Assembly: GCA_964537555.1 (NCBI GenBank)
Contig: CAZIAD010000006.1
Location: 1 to 64,000, forward strand
Source: CAYRWR01 sp964537555
GTDB lineage: Bacteria; Spirochaetota; Brevinematia; Brevinematales; CAYRWR01
Direction: 5' to 3'
Length of the DNA: 64,000 bases
Positions 52,666-61,870 of this stretch are shown one piece after another. The notes under the pieces were generated by a model, which worked only from the letters and a program-made list of their open reading frames with translations, made no database searches and was not told the DNA's origin. Positions within the stretch are counted from its first letter, which is position 1, and the number at the start of each line of letters is the position of its first letter. A program made the translations under genes and the position numbers.

Positions 52666-53748
52666 ATGAAAGTACTATCCGTCCTTTTATTCCTCTTTCT
52701 CCTGTCCTGTGAGAAAATGCCCGATTCTGTATCCGTTGACTTGAGTGCCGGATCTCTTGCCAGCCCTTCCTTTGTCTATACGGTGGAACACCTGGTCGAT
52801 ACCGACCCGGGCAGTGTATGGATGTCTGCCTCTGGTGTGGATGAGACCAGCTTCATTCGGATGACGTTTTCCCAGCCCATCCGCATTACCGCATTTACCG
52901 TCGCCAATGGCCACCAGCTCAGCTCCGCCCATTTTAAGTTCTATTCCCGTGTGCATGACCTCACTCTGAGTATCAATACCAATGAAAGAGAGTATTTCAA
53001 ACTGGAAGACAAGGCCGGAGTGCAGCGTCTGGTCCTGAGTACAGCCCAGAAGAAAGTGACTGAGCTCATCTTCAAGGTCGACTCAGTCTACCGGGGCGAG
53101 CGGAACGACAAGATCTGCCTGTCTGACATCCGGATCTATAATGAGGATAAAGCTTATAACTTGAATTACAACATTACAGAAAGAAAGGCCTCGGACAAAT
53201 ACCGGGCATTTCTGGACACTGAATGGGGGGATCTGATTCTGGGGCATCCGGTATATTTCAATCAGACTGACTGGGACCACTTTAAAAATAATAACCTGGC
53301 CCTGGACTTCCAGGAAGATGGAAGGTTCCGCATCCTGATGAGGGATACGACCTGGACTAAGCTTAAGGAAGAATATCAGGGAGAAGAGGAAGAACCGGTA
53401 AACACCTATTTTATAAAAACCCTGCAGCAATACTACAGCGGAGATTATATCCTGGAACTCATGAGCTCCAACCGCATGGAGATGCATCTTATCGGCCTCA
53501 GGACTGATGTGGCCTCAGCGGGAGAGAGCCGGGTCTTTATGAACGGTTTTTCAGACTATGCGAGCTCAGGCCCACCCCGGATCACTATCGCTCCTCCGGA
53601 TACCAATTCAGACAGTGTGGACAGCTATGCCGTGCTCAATCATAAGTTTATGATAGAAAAACACAGCAGTGACAGCAATACGGTATTCTACCGCATCATC
53701 ACCCTGGGCCTCCGGGGAGATTACATCCTCAATGAGAGGGAAGAATAG
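52666..53748 (+). CDS. Lipoprotein with NADase-type glycan-binding domain
   Basis: 360-residue predicted lipoprotein; the signal ends LFLLSC with Cys at about residue 15. Residues 35-165 match the discoidin-like NADase-type glycan-binding pattern: SVWMSASG, FIRMTFSQPIRITAFTVANGHQ, RVHDLTLSIN, the VQRLVL strand, and VYRGERNDKICLSDIRIY at the end. The remainder (170-360) is an unrecognised domain with YFNQTDWDHF and DFQEDGRFRI. Such domains are frequent in lipoproteins of spirochaetes and some pathogens. A GGGAG site precedes the ATG. Glycan binding is inferred. Confidence 0.72.
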   Translation: MKVLSVLLFLFLLSCEKMPDSVSVDLSAGSLASPSFVYTVEHLVDTDPGSVWMSASGVDETSFIRMTFSQPIRITAFTVANGHQLSSAHFKFYSRVHDLTLSINTNEREYFKLEDKAGVQRLVLSTAQKKVTELIFKVDSVYRGERNDKICLSDIRIYNEDKAYNLNYNITERKASDKYRAFLDTEWGDLILGHPVYFNQTDWDHFKNNNLALDFQEDGRFRILMRDTTWTKLKEEYQGEEEEPVNTYFIKTLQQYYSGDYILELMSSNRMEMHLIGLRTDVASAGESRVFMNGFSDYASSGPPRITIAPPDTNSDSVDSYAVLNHKFMIEKHSSDSNTVFYRIITLGLRGDYILNEREE

Positions 53749-54219
53749 GATAGACTATAGGAACTCATCTTTAGCCTGACTGGTATAATCAGCATTGATG
53801 ATACTACTGTATTCCAGATAACTCCCATTTCCAGGAGCGTTCTTTCTATATTCAAAAATCATTTCATGGAAACTTGACTCAACTATAAAAAACCAAATCA
53901 TACTAGTATATATAAGCATAACAGATATAAAGTTAAAGTAACTGCATCAATGATAAGAATATATAACATGTAAGATTGTTTATTTTATTTGTGGTATTAG
54001 ATTATGCAAAATGATTGCTAACGCCAAATAAATATCATTTATGTTAAAAAATATAATGAAATTTACTTGAATATATTTGAAATGGTGGTATATTAGCAGA
54101 CATAAGTTAGTAGATTTATTGAGTAGTTTCAGGCCCTGAAAAACGTTTTCCTCCTACATATCTTTGAATCTCTTCTCTTGAATAAAAATATGAAAAACTA
54201 TAAAAAAAGGAGTGTTGTT
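53749..54219 (+). other. AT-rich gap upstream of the astacin gene
   Basis: No gene is supported. Composition drops to AT-rich from about 53870 on, as in the gene that follows. A possible promoter is TTGAAT (54067-54072) with TATATT (54089-54094), 16 bases apart. The real gene starts at the ATG 54220 after AAAGGAG; an ATG-free TTG at 54178 is a worse start. Confidence 0.5.
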
Positions 54220-56724
54220 ATGAAAAAAGTTGTGGTGATAATCGGAGCGATCCTTATCGCTTTATCGGGTTGTGCTCTCCAGGAGCCGGTGTCGGGGGAT
54301 GTAAGTATTGCTAGAGGTATAGATTCAATACCAACTTTCGAAGAATTTAAGGCTTCGTTTGTGCCAGCTATCCTTTTGAAAGAGAAAGATTACTATCTTT
54401 TAGGTGGAGATATAATTCTAATTCCACACCCTCAAATTGATGGTCATCGCATTGAGATTTTGACAAATCCACAGAAAGCTTATGAATATAAGTATGGAGA
54501 ACAAAAAGCAAACACTAGTGGCTTTGAGATTCTGGATGATACAATTATTTTGTGGTCATGGTATAGATATGCTTGGCCTAATGGCCAAATAGATTATAAA
54601 TACACCTCCACTTTTTCACCCGCAGAAAAAAGTATCATCCGAGAAGCCATGAATGAATGGGAAAAGGTATTAAATGTTAATTTTTCTGAAAATATTAATA
54701 ATGTACAAGGTTTATCCATAAGAAGAGAAGAGTTGACTTATGGTGCCGCAAATGCGACAACTGGGTACTCCCCTGCACAGATTGAAATTTTTGGGAATGT
54801 TCTGAATGTGGGCTCTCATGTTAAGATAAATCCAGACGGAAATCTGGGTGAAGTAAAATTTGACAAAGGTATTTTTATACATGAATTAGGACATGTCTTA
54901 GGGCTAAAGCATGAACATCAGCGTCCAGATGCTTCTCTTTATGTACAATACAATACTGCTATCACAAGTACAAATGTAAAAGCCGAAGGAAATTTGAAGC
55001 CATATACAGATGTAGAGATAGGAGAACATTATAAAACTACTCAATACGATTTTGATTCTATAATGCATTATCCAGGAAATCTATTTACATGGATAAATCC
55101 TAATTTTGGATTTTCTCTCACAAATCTCGGTCAAAGAGATCATATAAGTGAATTAGACATTTATACTTTAGGAAGATTATATGGTATAAAAAAATTACCA
55201 ATCAAATTAGTCACACCCAATGTCAATCAAATTTTACACGACAAGAATGTAGTTATTTCCTGGAAGCCTATAGCGCAAGATTACGGACTTAGTTCATACA
55301 AGATAGATATTTATAATGCAGATAATAATTTGTTGGTAAAATCAATCGATACTTCCTTAACCAGCCTTGAGGTCAATAATCTTTTTTCAGGAAATTATTT
55401 TATAGTAATCAGTTCAATAATTAGAGGAATTCGAATTTATTCAGATTCATTTTACTTTTCACTCGATTTTCCAGAAATACATAAAATAAAAGTTGGTGGT
55501 ACAATCAATACTGGATCAGTAAACTCAGTACCACTAAGATGGAAAAAGATGACATCACCAAATGTCTATGATGAAGACGTCTTGTACATGTATACAGGTT
55601 ACTTCTGGGGTATCTATGGATGTGGAGATTCTAATCCAGTTATATTTGCTAACCAAAATTCTTCTCAACCAGATTATATTATTCCAGGAACATTCTTTGT
55701 CCTTACTGGAGATGAGACTAGTGGGCCTGTGACTAAAAGATTTAGCTTTTATAACAAGAATAATCAACTGATTGGTACGAATATATTGACAGTAAATAAT
55801 ATAAATAAAATTATCTATACTCCAGGTGACAAACCTGAAGATTATGCAGTATTTTATTTTGATGGAGAAAAAGTTGAGGTAAATAATAGTTATGTGGCTA
55901 AGGTAACTATAGGAGGTTATACTAAATATGGTAGTGATTCAGGTCTTATTTTCTATACAACTGATATTTTTAATCGACTTGTTAAGCCGGTATTATCAGA
56001 TGGATGTCCAAAGACAGGATATAATAATTACAATCAATCCACTTGGTATAACTTGTTGACATTTTCAGGAGAAGATTATATTTTACCAGGTGAGACTTTT
56101 GCACTTAAAGGATCAGGATATAGTGCCGGGTTAATAGGAAAAACATTTGGATTTTATGATCAGTTTGGTAAATCCCTTGGGTATTTCTGGGTAGAAATAC
56201 CTACACATGATGTACTATATCAGAATTCTGGAGCTGGCTTTGTTGAGTTTGAATTTAACGGGACAAATGTGTATATGATAGAAAATGGTACCTTACAAAA
56301 ATATCCAAGGTATATCTCCAAGATTGAAGTTATAGGAGAAGCCGCAACTTCTGGAACTTCTGATGAAAGCACTTTATCATGGTATCTAGTTAACACATCA
56401 TCTATCATTAATTACGATCCAGTTTTTAATGTAAAATCAGGTCCTAATTTTTATCAAGCTCAAGATGATAATCCTTTAACTTTTACTGGTGGAGAATTTA
56501 AAATTGGGAATACAATACAGTTATTAGGAAATGCGAACAGCAGTCCCCATCATAAAAAAATAAATTTTTATGACCAAGATAATATCTTAGTGAGTTCAAT
56601 AACACACAATTTGAACAATTCGCAGGATCTTTTGAGAAAATATTATATTGGACAATATGTATCTCCAATTGATTCGGCTTTCATTAAATACCATTTTGAC
56701 GGTACAAATGTAATTGTAAAGTAA
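54220..56724 (+). CDS. Astacin-family zinc metalloprotease lipoprotein with three C-terminal repeats
   Basis: 834-residue exported lipoprotein, lipobox IALSGC with Cys18. Residues about 80-310 are an astacin (M12A) protease with the zinc site HELGHVLGLKHEHQRPD near 222-238 and the Met-turn SIMHY near 281, so it should be active. A fibronectin-III-like segment follows (about 325-420). Then come three copies of a module of about 140 residues, each opening KI.VGG or similar, with a mid PGxxFxLxG or FTGGEFKIG, a FYDxx strand and a closing FDGTNV-type end (YFDGEKVEV, EFNGTNVYM, HFDGTNVIV). The gene is far more AT-rich than its surroundings (55381-55440 has 13 G/C), suggesting transfer. Confidence 0.88.
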   Translation: MKKVVVIIGAILIALSGCALQEPVSGDVSIARGIDSIPTFEEFKASFVPAILLKEKDYYLLGGDIILIPHPQIDGHRIEILTNPQKAYEYKYGEQKANTSGFEILDDTIILWSWYRYAWPNGQIDYKYTSTFSPAEKSIIREAMNEWEKVLNVNFSENINNVQGLSIRREELTYGAANATTGYSPAQIEIFGNVLNVGSHVKINPDGNLGEVKFDKGIFIHELGHVLGLKHEHQRPDASLYVQYNTAITSTNVKAEGNLKPYTDVEIGEHYKTTQYDFDSIMHYPGNLFTWINPNFGFSLTNLGQRDHISELDIYTLGRLYGIKKLPIKLVTPNVNQILHDKNVVISWKPIAQDYGLSSYKIDIYNADNNLLVKSIDTSLTSLEVNNLFSGNYFIVISSIIRGIRIYSDSFYFSLDFPEIHKIKVGGTINTGSVNSVPLRWKKMTSPNVYDEDVLYMYTGYFWGIYGCGDSNPVIFANQNSSQPDYIIPGTFFVLTGDETSGPVTKRFSFYNKNNQLIGTNILTVNNINKIIYTPGDKPEDYAVFYFDGEKVEVNNSYVAKVTIGGYTKYGSDSGLIFYTTDIFNRLVKPVLSDGCPKTGYNNYNQSTWYNLLTFSGEDYILPGETFALKGSGYSAGLIGKTFGFYDQFGKSLGYFWVEIPTHDVLYQNSGAGFVEFEFNGTNVYMIENGTLQKYPRYISKIEVIGEAATSGTSDESTLSWYLVNTSSIINYDPVFNVKSGPNFYQAQDDNPLTFTGGEFKIGNTIQLLGNANSSPHHKKINFYDQDNILVSSITHNLNNSQDLLRKYYIGQYVSPIDSAFIKYHFDGTNVIVK

Positions 56725-56734
56725 CAATAAGGCT

Positions 56735-56768
56735 GCCCCCTTTCCTTTTTAGGAAGGGGGGCTTTCTC
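56735..56768 (+). terminator. Rho-independent terminator of the astacin gene
   Basis: A 12-bp stem GCCCCCTTTCCT / AGGAAGGGGGGC (one G-T pair) with a TTTT loop, followed by TTTCTCTA. Confidence 0.75.
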
Positions 56769-56922
56769 TAATAAAATTACCATCTTGACAGATCTTGCCT
56801 TGATAAAGTTGAACACTATTAATAGACCCCTCTCTAAACTTTCCTTAGCGATGTCTGCGCCGGCGCCTGTGCTGAGTAGTCTGACTTATCGAAGCATGAG
56901 AGGCCTTCCTCCCCCCCACCCA

Positions 56923-56951
56923 TTGACAGCCCCCGCGCCTCACGCTATAAT
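56923..56951 (+). promoter_or_regulatory. Perfect consensus sigma-70 promoter of the nuclease gene
   Basis: TTGACA (56923-56928) and TATAAT (56946-56951), exactly 17 bases apart, 17 bases before the ATG. The leader is about 11 bases and carries AAGGAGATC. Confidence 0.85.
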
Positions 56952-56968
56952 CTGTACAAGGAGATCAC

Positions 56969-59900
56969 ATGCAGCTCATCCTAGGACCCGCGTCCAGCGG
57001 CAAGACCACCCGGCTCATGCAGGACTTTCAGGCTGACCTCGATGCAGGACGGGACTGCCTGCTCATACTGCCTACCCGTATCCTCAAGGACCGGGTGAGC
57101 ATGGACCTGGCCCGGCAGCGGGGCGGACTCCTGGGCACCCGGGTCACCACTCTGAACCAGTACATACAGCATACTATCGACAGTTCCGTTTTCGCCCGCA
57201 GCCATCCCGTAAACCGTATCTCCAATTTTGAAAGCTATCTTATGATCAAGCTCCTCATAGAGCAGCACAGCAGTACTTTTGAGTACTTCCGGGACCTGGA
57301 TCAGTACCCCGGTCTTATCCGCATGATCTACTCTATGGTGCAGGAGATGCGCAGCTCCAGTGACTACTTCGGACGCAGCCTGGACCTGGAGGATATCAGC
57401 CACGAGCAGAAGTGGCGCGACCTGCAGAAGATCCTCATCCTCTATGTCAATTATCTGGAACAAAACAGCCTTTATGATAACTACAGCCTGCACCGCCTCG
57501 CAGCTGATATCCTGCTCAGCGAGCCCCGGCCCGGGCTTAATATCTACCTGGATGGTTTTTTTGACTATACCTCCTATCAGCTCGACTTTTTGTGCACCTT
57601 GTTCCGGCGGACCGAGGCAGAGGGATGTACGGTCAGTCTCACGATACCCGATATCCCCTTCCGGCTGATACAGGATACCCTGCAGCGTCTGCGCTCAGAC
57701 TTTAACTGTACAGAGCTGCATCTTAACGATGCATCTATCTACAGCCGGCTGGCGCATTCTATCCTGGCTCGTGAGCAGGCCAGTCTGGACTGTGAGGTGC
57801 AGGAGATACAGGCTTTCGGGGCCTACCGGGAGATAGAACAGGTGGCCAATCAGATCTCCAGCCTGGTAGGGCAGCAGGGTTATCATTACAGCGATATCGC
57901 AGTCATTACCCAGGATCCTGATCAGTACTACCGCACTCTGGACAATGTGTTCCGGGAGTATTCTCACCCCTTTTACCCGGGACGGGATGAGCTACTCCGC
58001 CAGAACCCCCTTATCATCTTTATCCGTACTATTATCCGCTTTGCGGTCAAGGGTATAGACAATGCCGGGATACTGTCTCTGGCCCATTCCGGCTATATGG
58101 ATGCCGGCCGCTTTGCCATACTGGGGGAGCTCAATGACTTTTTTCCTTCTTACATCAGGGCCGGCAGGGGCACCTGGTATCATGCCCTGGATAAAAAGCT
58201 GAGCGCCCTGGATTGGGAGCAGCATAGCCTGGAGCAGGGTGAGTATAGTCATTACAAGAGTATTGAGCATATAGAACGCCACCGGGCCCGCCTGCTGCGA
58301 CTGAAGGAGGCCCTCACTGCTATCCTGGATCTCATCTTCCATCATGACAGCCACAGCCTTATCAGTGGAGAAGAGTGGGTGTCCTGGATGGCCTCCCTGT
58401 TCCGGTTTATTGAGCTGCGCACCTCGGGGCAGCAGGGTTCACCCGATCTGTACAGCCGGGACTATATGGCCATGCGTAAGCTCAAGGACAGCCTCCAGTC
58501 CCTGCGCAAGTCCTTACAGATCCTGCATATAGATAAGCTGCCCTTTAGCGGCTTTGCCCAGCTCTTTGATGAGATGATACGCGATGTCAGATACCGCTAC
58601 CGTTATTATACCCGGGATTCCATCTCTTTTCTCACCCCCTATGATGCCCGGGAGCTCCGGTTCCGGGTAGTGTTTATACTGGGCCTCAATGAAGGGGAAT
58701 TTCCCGGGGGCCAGTCCCTCAGCCTCAGTGACGAGCACGAGCGCCGTCAGCTTAACCTGCAGGCCGGACGCCTCCTTCTCGAAGATGAGGACAGCCGGGT
58801 CAGCCTGCAGCTCCTGGAGCTGTACACAGCTCTGACCCGCTCCAGTGAGAGGCTCTACCTGTGCCATACTCCCTTCAATGAGACCGGCAGGCAGCTCCTG
58901 CCCTCCATGTATCTGGAGGCGGTGCGTATGCGCCTGGCTGCTTTGCCCTGTATTCCTCCCCGAGAGCCGGATGAAGCCTACTCTTCCCGTATTTTTAATA
59001 TAGTACCCTCCAGTGAGTGGATGGCTATACATGACCTCCGGGCCCTTCTCCAGTATGACGGCCCTATCATCCCCACTGACACCCTGTCCGGACTGGAGGC
59101 TGATTATCCCTTTATCGCCCGGAGCCGGGAGATGCTGGCCTACTACCGCCATCGTGAAGGGGTGGATGCCTGGTGGCAGGGCCTCCAGCCTAATCAGCCC
59201 GGTATGCAGTATAGTGGTGACCTCAGTGACCAGCCGGAACTACAGGCTGAGCTGGCCCGGGTCCTGGACGAGGTACGCTGGACCCCACTGCGCATCGAGA
59301 CCGCCGGAAACTGCCGCTACCGCTTTTTTATCTCTGAACTACTGGATATACAGGCCTCCTCCATTCCCCGGGAGGAGATACAGTCTGATCTTAAGGGACT
59401 GTTCTTTCACAAGGTCATGGAGTTCTATGGTGGCCGTACCCGGGAGCATAGCTATGACAGCCTCCCTGATATGGAGGCCCTGCATACTGCTATGGAAGAG
59501 GCCCGTACCGATCTGGCCGCCCTCCTGTCTGACAATCCCCTGTTCGACCTGGAATGGCTGCACTATCAGAATATACTACGCTCCTTTGTGATCCGGGAAA
59601 AGGAACTCCGCCTGGATGGCCGGGTGCTGGCCCTGGAGGAGCCTGTTAGTGATGCGGTACTGGAGCTTCCGGGAGGCCTCTGCATCCGCTTTAACGGCCG
59701 TATCGACCGGGTGGACCAGGTCTCAGGGCAGAACCGGGTCATCGACTACAAGAGTTCCGGCGTCAAAAACAGCACTAAAAATCTGCGTTTTTATATCCGG
59801 CCTCTGTTTGTCAACCAGGGTATTCTCTATGCCCGGGCCCTGGGAGCGTCCGTACATGAGGTGAGCTATATTTCTATAGAAAAAGATGAGATCATGGACT

Positions 59901-60181
59901 TAGTGGCCCAGATGAAGAAGCCTCATCCGGAGGCCACGTATTCCGCCCTGTGGGATCAGAAGTCCCGGGAGCTCAGTGTCCTCCTGGGCCTGCTCCGTTC
60001 GGGAGACTTTCGTCCTTATACCACCACCCAGGATATGGGGGATAGCAGTCTGCTGGACTTTTACGAGCCCTACTGGTCTAAAAAAGGGGTGGAGATGGAG
60101 TGGGAAAATAAGTGCTCCTACTGCGAATATGCCCAGGCCTGTCCCCGTAAGGAAAAACTGGATACAGCCTGGGGAAATTAG
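56969..60181 (+). CDS. addB: AddB-like PD-(D/E)XK nuclease with Fe-S cluster
   Basis: 1070-residue helicase-nuclease subunit of the AddB/RexB type, which helps process double-strand breaks. Walker A GPASSGKT is at residues 6-13. Later SF1-like motifs are weak, as in AddB. GLNEGEFPGGQ near 570 is typical. The nuclease site has NGRIDRVDQV and VIDYKSSG (near 924). Four cysteines for an iron-sulphur staple are seen: one in GNCRYRFF (near 782) and CSYCEYAQACP (near 1049-1059). AddA, normally next door, is missing here. The upstream promoter is perfect consensus. Confidence 0.88.
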   Translation: MQLILGPASSGKTTRLMQDFQADLDAGRDCLLILPTRILKDRVSMDLARQRGGLLGTRVTTLNQYIQHTIDSSVFARSHPVNRISNFESYLMIKLLIEQHSSTFEYFRDLDQYPGLIRMIYSMVQEMRSSSDYFGRSLDLEDISHEQKWRDLQKILILYVNYLEQNSLYDNYSLHRLAADILLSEPRPGLNIYLDGFFDYTSYQLDFLCTLFRRTEAEGCTVSLTIPDIPFRLIQDTLQRLRSDFNCTELHLNDASIYSRLAHSILAREQASLDCEVQEIQAFGAYREIEQVANQISSLVGQQGYHYSDIAVITQDPDQYYRTLDNVFREYSHPFYPGRDELLRQNPLIIFIRTIIRFAVKGIDNAGILSLAHSGYMDAGRFAILGELNDFFPSYIRAGRGTWYHALDKKLSALDWEQHSLEQGEYSHYKSIEHIERHRARLLRLKEALTAILDLIFHHDSHSLISGEEWVSWMASLFRFIELRTSGQQGSPDLYSRDYMAMRKLKDSLQSLRKSLQILHIDKLPFSGFAQLFDEMIRDVRYRYRYYTRDSISFLTPYDARELRFRVVFILGLNEGEFPGGQSLSLSDEHERRQLNLQAGRLLLEDEDSRVSLQLLELYTALTRSSERLYLCHTPFNETGRQLLPSMYLEAVRMRLAALPCIPPREPDEAYSSRIFNIVPSSEWMAIHDLRALLQYDGPIIPTDTLSGLEADYPFIARSREMLAYYRHREGVDAWWQGLQPNQPGMQYSGDLSDQPELQAELARVLDEVRWTPLRIETAGNCRYRFFISELLDIQASSIPREEIQSDLKGLFFHKVMEFYGGRTREHSYDSLPDMEALHTAMEEARTDLAALLSDNPLFDLEWLHYQNILRSFVIREKELRLDGRVLALEEPVSDAVLELPGGLCIRFNGRIDRVDQVSGQNRVIDYKSSGVKNSTKNLRFYIRPLFVNQGILYARALGASVHEVSYISIEKDEIMDLVAQMKKPHPEATYSALWDQKSRELSVLLGLLRSGDFRPYTTTQDMGDSSLLDFYEPYWSKKGVEMEWENKCSYCEYAQACPRKEKLDTAWGN

Positions 60182-60521
60182 GGTTTGGAAAAATAAAAAA
60201 GCCCTGGCCAGACTGCCCTCTGGGCTACAGGGTCACCCCACAGGCCTGCTCACAGAAGAGTAGGGAGGCATTCCCGGCTGTGTAGGGGGGACTGTCACAG
60301 GGGGCACTCAGGCCTGACCCGGGGGCAGGGGCGGGAGCCAGCCTCTGCACAGAGCGTCACCCCGGACCTGGGGCAGAGTAGTAGCCTGGTCTCTTTTTTA
60401 CAGGGTTTCAGGGGCTAGGTCTTCATGCCTCCGGCATTATCCGGACCGGATTCTCCGCCGCATTCTTGACGACTGCCTGTGCAGATGATAGACTATAGTC
60501 CGCAAAAAACAAGGAGACACT
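60182..60521 (+). other. GC-rich intergenic stretch with possible terminator and promoter
   Basis: No gene is supported in 340 bases. A stem GACC..GGC/GCC.GGTC at 60365-60391 followed by TCTCTTTTTTA could terminate addB or a short RNA. The motif ATGCCTCCGGCAT recurs from 36415. TTGACG (60466-60471) and TAGACT (60489-60494), 17 bases apart, may be the promoter of the gene at 60522, which has an AAGGAG site. Confidence 0.5.
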
Positions 60522-61373
60522 ATGTTTATAAAGATCATGCGACGCAGCTTCTGGAGCTGGTGGGATAACATCTCTTATTCCATCTTTGTATCCATGACCG
60601 CAGCAGTCAATCCCTTTTTTATCCTGCTCATTGCATCTATCTGGGCTTTTTACACCGAGGTCCAGTTTTTTGTCAGCAATGATTCTTTATTCCTGGTCAT
60701 CATCATGACCTGTGTGTTTGCCATGCCTTTTTTCCCTACTTCTCTGGCCGGTTTCCGGCTTCAGGGCATCATCATCCGGGATGAGTCGAACAGCCTGGTA
60801 CGGGATTACTGGGAGTCTCTTAAGGCGGTGTTCTGGCGGGGACTGCTTCACAGTATCGTATACGGTGCTGCCGGCCTGGGCCTGGCTTATTCCATACTGT
60901 ATTACCGGGACTTTCTGGGGCATCTTTTCCCCCTGAACTATATACTGATCGGGGTATCCATGTGGTTTGCTATGATCCTGTTTATGATGCAGTCTGTGAT
61001 TGTTCCCCTTATCGCGGAGGAGGATTACCGTTTCACTGACTTTTATAAGATCGCCCTGGTCTATACCATGCGTAATATCTTCCCCCTGCTGCTCATGGCA
61101 TTCATGCATATCCTGGCATTTGTGATGCTCACTATTCCGGTAGTCTCTCCTTTTCTGACGGTAGTGCCTATAGTGGCTTACTTCGGGCTGATCGCGACTA
61201 TGCATAACTGGACCTTCATGTATGTGGATGGACAGGTAGAACTCAGTGAGGATATTCCCCGGCGACAGCTAAAGGAATTGTTCAGCCCCTTTCGCCTGCT
61301 GAAAAAGAAAAAGGACAGCAAAGACGGTATAGATTCAGAAGAACTCTCAGAAGATAAAATAAAAAAAGATTAG
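60522..61373 (+). CDS. YesL/DUF624-like membrane protein
   Basis: 283-residue protein with about six hydrophobic segments and a charged C-terminal tail (KKKKDSKDGIDSEELSEDK). The N-terminal SFWSWWDNISYSIFVS and the alternation of long segments with short loops (RDYWESLKAVFWRG, YRFTDFYKIALVYTMRN) resemble YesL/DUF624 proteins. Function unknown; YesL in Bacillus lies in a pectin-use locus. The 3' end overlaps mreD by 4 bases, tail to tail. Confidence 0.65.
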   Translation: MFIKIMRRSFWSWWDNISYSIFVSMTAAVNPFFILLIASIWAFYTEVQFFVSNDSLFLVIIMTCVFAMPFFPTSLAGFRLQGIIIRDESNSLVRDYWESLKAVFWRGLLHSIVYGAAGLGLAYSILYYRDFLGHLFPLNYILIGVSMWFAMILFMMQSVIVPLIAEEDYRFTDFYKIALVYTMRNIFPLLLMAFMHILAFVMLTIPVVSPFLTVVPIVAYFGLIATMHNWTFMYVDGQVELSEDIPRRQLKELFSPFRLLKKKKDSKDGIDSEELSEDKIKKD

Positions 61374-61870
61374 AACTCAGAATGTTTTCGTTTGAACAGC
61401 CAGGGAGTGATATAGAATAGTATCCCACCCAGGATGATATTATATATTCCTTCCAGGAACATCTTGAGGACCAGGAAACCATCCAGTATATTTCCCTGTT
61501 TAAACATCCAATAGAATATGACCGTAAAGAAATACTTGATAAAGGTCGCGAAAAAGATATATATCAAAAAGGCAGCTACATCGGCCGCCTGTATGTATTT
61601 GCGGTATACTGCGGTAAACCAGGCGATGAAGGTGAAGATAAAGGCATTGATCCCGAACAGGCCTCCGCTCATGGCATCCAGGAGCAGGCCCATGAAAAAG
61701 GCAAACACTTCACCCTTGGCCTCTCCCAGGGAAAAGCTGAACAGCAACACCATGAGCAGCATCAGGTCAGGCTGTACCCTGCCTATAGCCAGAATGTTGG
61801 CTGACTGTATGGCCAGAGTGACCGCCATGACCACTCCCAGAATGATATTTTTCAGGGTATTATTGCTCAT
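61370..61870 (-). CDS. mreD: Rod shape-determining protein MreD
   Basis: 166-residue inner-membrane protein with about five hydrophobic segments, starting ILGVVMAVTLAIQSANIL. QPDLMLLMVLLFSFSLGEAKGEVFAFFMGLLLDAMSG is the typical MreD core. It overlaps mreC by 11 bases and is last in the mreBCD operon; no pbp2 or rodA follows. It works with MreC to organise sidewall elongation. Confidence 0.9.
   Translation of the reverse strand: MSNNTLKNIILGVVMAVTLAIQSANILAIGRVQPDLMLLMVLLFSFSLGEAKGEVFAFFMGLLLDAMSGGLFGINAFIFTFIAWFTAVYRKYIQAADVAAFLIYIFFATFIKYFFTVIFYWMFKQGNILDGFLVLKMFLEGIYNIILGGILFYITPWLFKRKHSEF

Noticed and set aside
56785..57036. 83-codon frame before addB
   Set aside because: It crosses the addB promoter and start in another frame, and has no ribosome-binding site.
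60430..60470. TPP riboswitch on the - strand
   Set aside because: Only the GGATAATGCC core matches. The conserved GGGG/CTGAGA half is absent and the strand leads into addB's tail, not a thiamine gene.
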